Assembly (NCBI GenBank): GCA_029279945.1
Contig: JAJUHK010000005.1
Location: forward strand, 1-64,000
Length of the DNA stretch: 64,000 nt
From: Pseudidiomarina indica
GTDB taxonomy: Bacteria > Pseudomonadota > Gammaproteobacteria > Enterobacterales > Alteromonadaceae
Reading direction: 5' to 3'
Part shown: one piece after another, positions 58,387-64,000 of the stretch
Layout of the letters: each line of letters begins with the position of its first letter
Numbering within the stretch: the first letter of the stretch is position 1
The notes under the pieces: model-generated
What the model was told of the DNA's origin: nothing
The model's database searches: none
The model's input: the letters and a program-made list of their open reading frames with translations, nothing else
Translations under genes and position numbers: made by a program

Positions 58387-59313
58387 ATGACCCATTTTAT
58401 TTTTATCGCTGGTTACGTTGCCATTGGTTTACTGTTGCAGCGCAGCAAGCAATTCCCGCAGAACACCAGCCAGGTGTTGAATGCTTATGTTATTTATGTC
58501 GCACTCCCCGCGGTTGTATTGCAGAAAATCCCCACCTTAGAATTTAGCAAAGAACTTCTCTATCCCGCATTGATGCCGTGGTTGTTGCTCGCCGTAACAG
58601 TACCTCTGGTGTTGGCGTTAAGTAAGGCATTGCGATGGTCGCGGTCTACCACCGGTGCGCTACTTATCGTGATCCCGTTAGGAAACACATCTTTTGTTGG
58701 TTTTCCCATGGTGGAGGCATTTTTTGGTCCGCAAGGTATCCCTTATGCGTTGTTGTATGATCAACTTGGCTCGTTCTTTATCTTATCGATTTATGCCACT
58801 ATTGTTGCTGCAATTTATAGCCACGAACCAGGGGCTGCGGCGCAGCGACCCAGTGCGATCACGATCGCGCGCCGGATCCTTCGCTTCCCACCCTTTATTG
58901 CGTTAGTTGTCGCTCTGTTGTTTCGCGGGCATTCTTATCCAGCTGCTATGAGTCAGTTTATTGATGCACTTGCCATCACCTTGGTACCCGTCATCATGGT
59001 CGCGGTCGGATTTCAGTTAAAACTACGTATTCCTAAAGAAGATCACGCACCATTGTATTGGGCCTTGGGTATCAAGCTGATTGCAATGCCCGCAGTGGCA
59101 TTGCTGCTGTTGTACGGATTTGGCTTGGAGCATTTAGCGGTGCAAGTCACTGTCATGGAGTCGGCAATGCCAGCGATGATTTCCGCCGGCGCCTTAGCCA
59201 TTATGGCGGGGTTAGCACCCACACTCACTGCTGCAGTCGTTGGCTATGGTGTATTGCTGTGTTTTGTCACATTACCGGCGTGGTATGCGCTTATTCAGTT
59301 TTTAGCGCGGTAA
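58387..59313 (+). CDS. AEC family transporter (auxin efflux carrier-like)
   Basis: 10-TM protein, [45 protein letters not shown]. Confidence 0.92.
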   Translation: MTHFIFIAGYVAIGLLLQRSKQFPQNTSQVLNAYVIYVALPAVVLQKIPTLEFSKELLYPALMPWLLLAVTVPLVLALSKALRWSRSTTGALLIVIPLGNTSFVGFPMVEAFFGPQGIPYALLYDQLGSFFILSIYATIVAAIYSHEPGAAAQRPSAITIARRILRFPPFIALVVALLFRGHSYPAAMSQFIDALAITLVPVIMVAVGFQLKLRIPKEDHAPLYWALGIKLIAMPAVALLLLYGFGLEHLAVQVTVMESAMPAMISAGALAIMAGLAPTLTAAVVGYGVLLCFVTLPAWYALIQFLAR

Positions 59314-60616
59314 ATTCACCGTCTGCAACCCGCACGCGAAATTTCTCGTGCGATTGAAGTTGATCCGGGTTGCGAACTACCTGACCATCTAACTTTTGCA
59401 CCACCGCATAACCACGAGCGATGGTTTGTAGTGGACTCACTAATTGTAGATTTTGCATGAGGTGCTGAAACTGCTGTTGCGATTGTTTGAGCGTATGTGT
59501 GGTGGCTCGATACAAGCGCTGCTGGAGTTGTTCGAGCTGTTGATTGGTGAGTTTTAACTGACGCTCTGGATGTACCGAAGTGAGGCGGGTTTGCAGTTGC
59601 TGTTGGTGCAACTGGGTTTGTTTAATTATACGTAACACAGCATGTTGCGAGCGTTGTAGGAGCTCATCACTGCGCTGTTGGTTGCGCTCAATTTGCCGTT
59701 TAGGGTGCTGTTGTTGTAATCGTTGTGTCCAATAGCGCTGGGCTTGTTGCTGCTGCTCATATCGCCGCTGCCAAGCGCGTTGTGCCCGGTGCTCAAGCTG
59801 CTGTAACTGATGCACTTGGTCACGATGATCACGACTGACTAATTCAGCCGCGGCTGATGGGGTTGGTGCTCGGACATCGGCAACAAAATCACTGATGGTA
59901 AAATCGGTTTCATGCCCTACCGCAGAAATAGTCGGGATAGGGCATTGGTATATGGCATGAGCCAATTGTTCGTCATTAAAGCACCATAAATCTTCTAATG
60001 AACCACCGCCACGAGCCAATATCAGCACATCCACTTCGTTACGCGCCACAGCACGTTGGAGCATTTGTAATAACTCAGTGACGGCCGCTTTGCCCTGTAC
60101 TGAACTCGGGTAAATAATAACCTCGATACTAGGATCACGGCGTTTGAGAACCGCGAGGATATCGCGCACTGCAGCACCGGTGGGGGAGGTGATGACACCA
60201 ACTTTGCGAATGGTAGTCGGTAGGGGCTGTTTGTGGTCTGGGGCAAATAACCCAGCTGCTTGGAGTTTGGCTTTTAGCTGCTCATAGCGTTGTTGCAACA
60301 ACCCTAATCCAGCATCCTCCATGTGCTCAACGATGAGTTGGTAATCGCCGCGCGGCTCATAGACAGTTACTTTGGCACGAACCAGCACTTGCATACCGTG
60401 CTGTGGTTGGAGTTGACTCCGCTGATTGGCTTGGCGAAACATGGCGGCACGGATTTGTGCCCGTTCATCTTTCAGCGTAAAGTACCAATGACCTGAGCTG
60501 GCGGCAGTGAAGTTGGAAATTTCGCCAACCAACCAAATCGAGCCGAAGCCTTGTTCTATTACTTGACGAACTTCGCTATTGAGCCCGAATACGGTAAAGA
60601 TATGTGGTTGCTGCAT
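59291..60616 (-). CDS. xseA: Exodeoxyribonuclease VII large subunit
   Basis: OB-fold [63 protein letters not shown]. Confidence 0.96.
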   Translation of the reverse strand: MQQPHIFTVFGLNSEVRQVIEQGFGSIWLVGEISNFTAASSGHWYFTLKDERAQIRAAMFRQANQRSQLQPQHGMQVLVRAKVTVYEPRGDYQLIVEHMEDAGLGLLQQRYEQLKAKLQAAGLFAPDHKQPLPTTIRKVGVITSPTGAAVRDILAVLKRRDPSIEVIIYPSSVQGKAAVTELLQMLQRAVARNEVDVLILARGGGSLEDLWCFNDEQLAHAIYQCPIPTISAVGHETDFTISDFVADVRAPTPSAAAELVSRDHRDQVHQLQQLEHRAQRAWQRRYEQQQQAQRYWTQRLQQQHPKRQIERNQQRSDELLQRSQHAVLRIIKQTQLHQQQLQTRLTSVHPERQLKLTNQQLEQLQQRLYRATTHTLKQSQQQFQHLMQNLQLVSPLQTIARGYAVVQKLDGQVVRNPDQLQSHEKFRVRVADGEFTALKTE

Positions 60617-60713
60617 GTGCTCACCTCAGTAACAATGAAAAAAAGAGTTTACTGAAAAGCCATTTGCGAGTAAAATCTACCCGCAACATTAAGTCAGCTA
60701 GTGAGATGTTGCC

Positions 60714-62183
60714 ATGCTACGAATTGCCCAAGAAGCTTTAACCTTTGACGACGTTTTGCTCGTCCCTGGACATTCAACTGTCCTCCCCCATACTGCGGAT
60801 TTACGCACACGCCTAACTCGTACTATCGAACTCAATATTCCGTTGGTATCAGCGGCGATGGATACTGTTACTGAGGCTGCGCTGGCGATTGCTTTAGCCC
60901 AAGAAGGCGGTATCGGTTTCATCCACAAGAATATGACTGCCGCAGAGCAAGCCGCTCACGTTCGCAAGGTGAAAAAATACGAAAGTGGGGTGGTTTCAGA
61001 CCCGGTCACGGTATCACCAGATACGACCATTGGCGAAGTGCGAGCATTAGCACGGGAGCATGGCTTCCATGGTTTCCCAGTCATTGAAGCCTCTGGTGAG
61101 TTGGTGGGTATTGTTACTGGCCGTGATGCACGTGCTGAGCGCGATGATAGTCGTCTGATAAGTTCAATTATGACCCCTAAACATCAGTTGGTGACTGTTA
61201 AAGAGCATACACCAAGTGATGAAATTTTGAATTTGATGCACCAGCACCGCATTGAAAAAATTCTGGTGGTGGACGATGCCTTCCACTTACGCGGCATGAT
61301 TACCCTTAAAGATTTCACTAAAGCTGAGAATAAGCCTAATGCGTGTAAAGACGAACATGGTCGACTTCGCGTTGGTGCTGCAGTGGGGGTAGGCCCAGGT
61401 ACTGACGAACGCATTGAAGCACTGGTCGAAGCGGGTGTCGACGTGCTATTGATTGATACCTCGCATGGTCACTCACAAGGTGTTATCGATCGGGTCATTG
61501 CCACGCGTAAAGCGTATCCAAATTTACCTATCATTGCTGGCAACGTGGCCACAGGTGCTGGCGCAAAAGCCCTCGCTGATGCTGGGGTCGATGCGGTGAA
61601 AGTTGGTATTGGTCCGGGCTCTATCTGTACTACCCGAATCGTGACTGGTTGTGGTGTACCGCAAATCACTGCTATTTCTGATGCGGTGGATGCACTAAAA
61701 GGAACCAACATTCCAGTTATCGCTGATGGCGGCATACGCTATTCAGGTGATATCGCCAAAGCTATCGCTGCTGGTGCAGACTGTGTGATGGTTGGTAGCA
61801 TGTTGGCGGGTACGGAAGAATCACCAGGTGAAGTTGAGTTGTATCAAGGCCGTTATTATAAATCATATCGTGGTATGGGCAGTCTTGGTGCCATGAGTCA
61901 ACGGCATGGGTCGTCTGATCGTTATTTCCAAACCAGCAACGAAGCTGAAAAGTTGGTGCCGGAAGGTATTGAAGGACGAGTTCCATATAAGGGCCCAATC
62001 GCTGCCATTATTCATCAACAAATGGGTGGCTTACGCTCGTCGATGGGATTGACCGGCTGTGCGACCATCAAAGAAATGCGGACCAAGCCACAATTCGTCA
62101 AAGTGACAGCGGCAGGTATGGGCGAATCTCATGTGCACGGTGTCCAAATCACCAAAGAAGCACCAAATTACCGGATGGGTTAA
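60714..62183 (+). CDS. guaB: IMP dehydrogenase
   Basis: [22 protein letters not shown] domains; [20 protein letters not shown]. Confidence 0.98.
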   Translation: MLRIAQEALTFDDVLLVPGHSTVLPHTADLRTRLTRTIELNIPLVSAAMDTVTEAALAIALAQEGGIGFIHKNMTAAEQAAHVRKVKKYESGVVSDPVTVSPDTTIGEVRALAREHGFHGFPVIEASGELVGIVTGRDARAERDDSRLISSIMTPKHQLVTVKEHTPSDEILNLMHQHRIEKILVVDDAFHLRGMITLKDFTKAENKPNACKDEHGRLRVGAAVGVGPGTDERIEALVEAGVDVLLIDTSHGHSQGVIDRVIATRKAYPNLPIIAGNVATGAGAKALADAGVDAVKVGIGPGSICTTRIVTGCGVPQITAISDAVDALKGTNIPVIADGGIRYSGDIAKAIAAGADCVMVGSMLAGTEESPGEVELYQGRYYKSYRGMGSLGAMSQRHGSSDRYFQTSNEAEKLVPEGIEGRVPYKGPIAAIIHQQMGGLRSSMGLTGCATIKEMRTKPQFVKVTAAGMGESHVHGVQITKEAPNYRMG

Positions 62184-62189
62184 GACACC

Positions 62190-63764
62190 ATGCAAGATAT
62201 TCATGCAGATAGAATTTTAATCTTAGACTTCGGTTCACAGTATACGCAGTTAATCGCAAGACGAGTACGTGAACTGGGTGTTTACTGTGAGTTGTGGGCG
62301 TGGGACGTCAGCGCTGACGACATCAAAGAATTCCAACCGAGCGGTATTATCTTGTCAGGTGGCCCAGAATCGGTGACTGCACCTGATTCTCCGCGGGCTC
62401 CTGATTATGTATTTGAAGCTGGCGTACCAGTACTGGGTATCTGCTACGGTATGCAAACCATGGCTGTGCAGCTTGGCGGGCAAGTTCAAGGATCAGATGA
62501 ACGTGAATTTGGTTACGCCCAAGTTGAACGTATCGCACCTTGCCCGTTATTCCATCATATCGAAGATAGTGTTCACGACAATGGTAATCCATTACTCGAT
62601 GTGTGGATGAGCCACGGCGATAAAGTTAGTGCTGTACCAAAAGGCTTCCAAGTCGTTGCGCAGACTGAATCCTGCCCAATTGCTGCTATGGCCGATGAGG
62701 AACGCGACTTTTATGGGGTGCAATTTCATCCAGAAGTGACACATACGCGGCAAGGGCTGCGTATGTTAGAGCACTTTGTACTCGAACTTTGTGAGTGTGA
62801 ACAACGTTGGACACCAACGCATATTATTGATGACGCAGTGGCGCGCATTCGGGAACAAGTTGGTAACAATAAGGTTGTCCTAGGGTTATCGGGCGGAGTA
62901 GATAGCTCAGTGACAGCGATGCTGTTGCACCGTGCGATTGGTGATCAACTTACTTGTGTGTTTGTTGACAACGGGTTATTGCGTTGGCGTGAGGCAGAGC
63001 AAGTACTTGAAATGTTTGGTGACCACTATGGGCTTAATATTGTTCATGTGGATGCTGAGAACCGCTTCCTTGATGCCTTAGCGGGTGTTCATGATCCAGA
63101 AGCGAAGCGCAAAATTATTGGTCGCGTATTTATCGAGATTTTTGACGAACAAGCAAGCCGCATTCAAGATGTTTCATTTTTAGCGCAAGGCACGATTTAT
63201 CCCGATGTGATTGAGTCAGCGGGCTCGAAAACCGGCAAAGCACATGTGATTAAATCACACCACAACGTAGGTGGGTTGCCAGAGAATATGAAGCTGAGCC
63301 TGGTTGAACCGTTGCGGGAATTGTTCAAAGATGAAGTACGCAAGATCGGCTTAGAACTTGGTCTGCCGTACGACATGCTCTATCGCCACCCATTCCCAGG
63401 TCCTGGTTTGGGCGTACGTGTGTTGGGCGAAGTGAAAAAAGAGTATTGCGACATTTTACGTCGTGCAGATCATATTTTCATCAGCGAACTACGCGAAGCA
63501 GGCCTCTATCATGAAGTCAGTCAAGCGTTTGCTGTGTTTTTACCCGTACGCTCGGTTGGTGTGATGGGTGATGCACGGAAGTATGATTGGGTGGTTGCTC
63601 TACGTGCCGTTGAGACAATTGATTTCATGACGGCTCGGTGGGCACACTTACCTTATGAATTGTTAGGGCGAGTATCCAACCGAATTATTAATGAGATCGA
63701 GGGTATCTCACGCGTGGTATACGATATTTCCGGAAAGCCCCCAGCCACGATTGAGTGGGAATAA
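62190..63764 (+). CDS. guaA: GMP synthase (glutamine-hydrolysing)
   Basis: [41 protein letters not shown]-terminal PPATIEWE. Confidence 0.98.
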   Translation: MQDIHADRILILDFGSQYTQLIARRVRELGVYCELWAWDVSADDIKEFQPSGIILSGGPESVTAPDSPRAPDYVFEAGVPVLGICYGMQTMAVQLGGQVQGSDEREFGYAQVERIAPCPLFHHIEDSVHDNGNPLLDVWMSHGDKVSAVPKGFQVVAQTESCPIAAMADEERDFYGVQFHPEVTHTRQGLRMLEHFVLELCECEQRWTPTHIIDDAVARIREQVGNNKVVLGLSGGVDSSVTAMLLHRAIGDQLTCVFVDNGLLRWREAEQVLEMFGDHYGLNIVHVDAENRFLDALAGVHDPEAKRKIIGRVFIEIFDEQASRIQDVSFLAQGTIYPDVIESAGSKTGKAHVIKSHHNVGGLPENMKLSLVEPLRELFKDEVRKIGLELGLPYDMLYRHPFPGPGLGVRVLGEVKKEYCDILRRADHIFISELREAGLYHEVSQAFAVFLPVRSVGVMGDARKYDWVVALRAVETIDFMTARWAHLPYELLGRVSNRIINEIEGISRVVYDISGKPPATIEWE

Positions 63765-63767
63765 AAC

Positions 63768-64000
63768 GTGCTATCAAGGCTTGCTAGTTGGTTGTTACTG
63801 TTGATGTTAATTGGCTGTGCACCAGAGCCTCAGCCAAGCCAACTGGACGCCATACAAGAGCGCGGTGTGTTGCGGGTGGGTACCTTACTAGGGCCCACCA
63901 GTTATTACTTAGACGCGGAAGCGGAAGCCGGATTTGAATATCATCTTGTGCGCCGCTTTGCTGATCGACTTGGCGTAGAGCTTGAAATAGTTCCGCGTTA
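63768..64000 (+). CDS. mltF: Membrane-bound lytic murein transglycosylase F, N-terminal part (truncated by window end)
   Basis: GTG start; lipobox LIGC; QERGVLRVGTLLGPTSYYLDAEAEAGFEYHLVRRFADRLGVELEIV. Confidence 0.85.
   Translation, partial: MLSRLASWLLLLMLIGCAPEPQPSQLDAIQERGVLRVGTLLGPTSYYLDAEAEAGFEYHLVRRFADRLGVELEIVPR

Noticed and set aside
59450-59830. CAG/CTG-rich stretch resembling a repeat region
   Set aside because: Explained by the Gln/Arg-rich coiled-coil of XseA; no exact tandem unit.
1-64000. CRISPR arrays, rRNA operons, intact tRNAs, insertion sequences, prophage genes
   Set aside because: Looked for and not recognised; the attC repeats are palindromic and of variable length, unlike CRISPR repeats.

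Overview
64 kb of a gammaproteobacterial chromosome. Gene content and protein style suggest Idiomarinaceae/Alteromonadales, but this is inference. It has two parts. (1) About 1-5060 is accessory DNA: an integron gene-cassette array with eight recognisable attC sites and eight same-strand cassette genes. Four of these look like different nuclease folds (HNH-like, GIY-YIG, two PD-(D/E)XK). No integrase or attI is in the window. The array ends just before a 3'-half tRNA(CAT) fragment that looks like a residual attachment site. (2) About 5200-64000 is compact core chromosome: OsmC-YcaO, elbB, cfa, rcsF, cysM, glpQ, a GNAT/RimK-like pair, the TIGR03546/TIGR03545 pair, an acyl-CoA ligase/GntP/TonB-receptor/two-component cluster, yajC-secD-secF, yaaA, ribH-nusB-thiL-pgpA, dxs-ispA-xseB, thiI, srmB, trmN6, an M49 peptidase, rdgC, a DUF3450/TolQ/ExbB/ExbD/TonB/TPR operon followed by a porin, xseA, guaB-guaA and the start of mltF. 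The best leads are the nuclease-rich cassette array with its tRNA-fragment boundary, and two 11-bp-periodic GTCAT arrays resembling PhoB boxes in front of the TonB operon and the porin. No intact tRNA, rRNA or CRISPR array was recognised.
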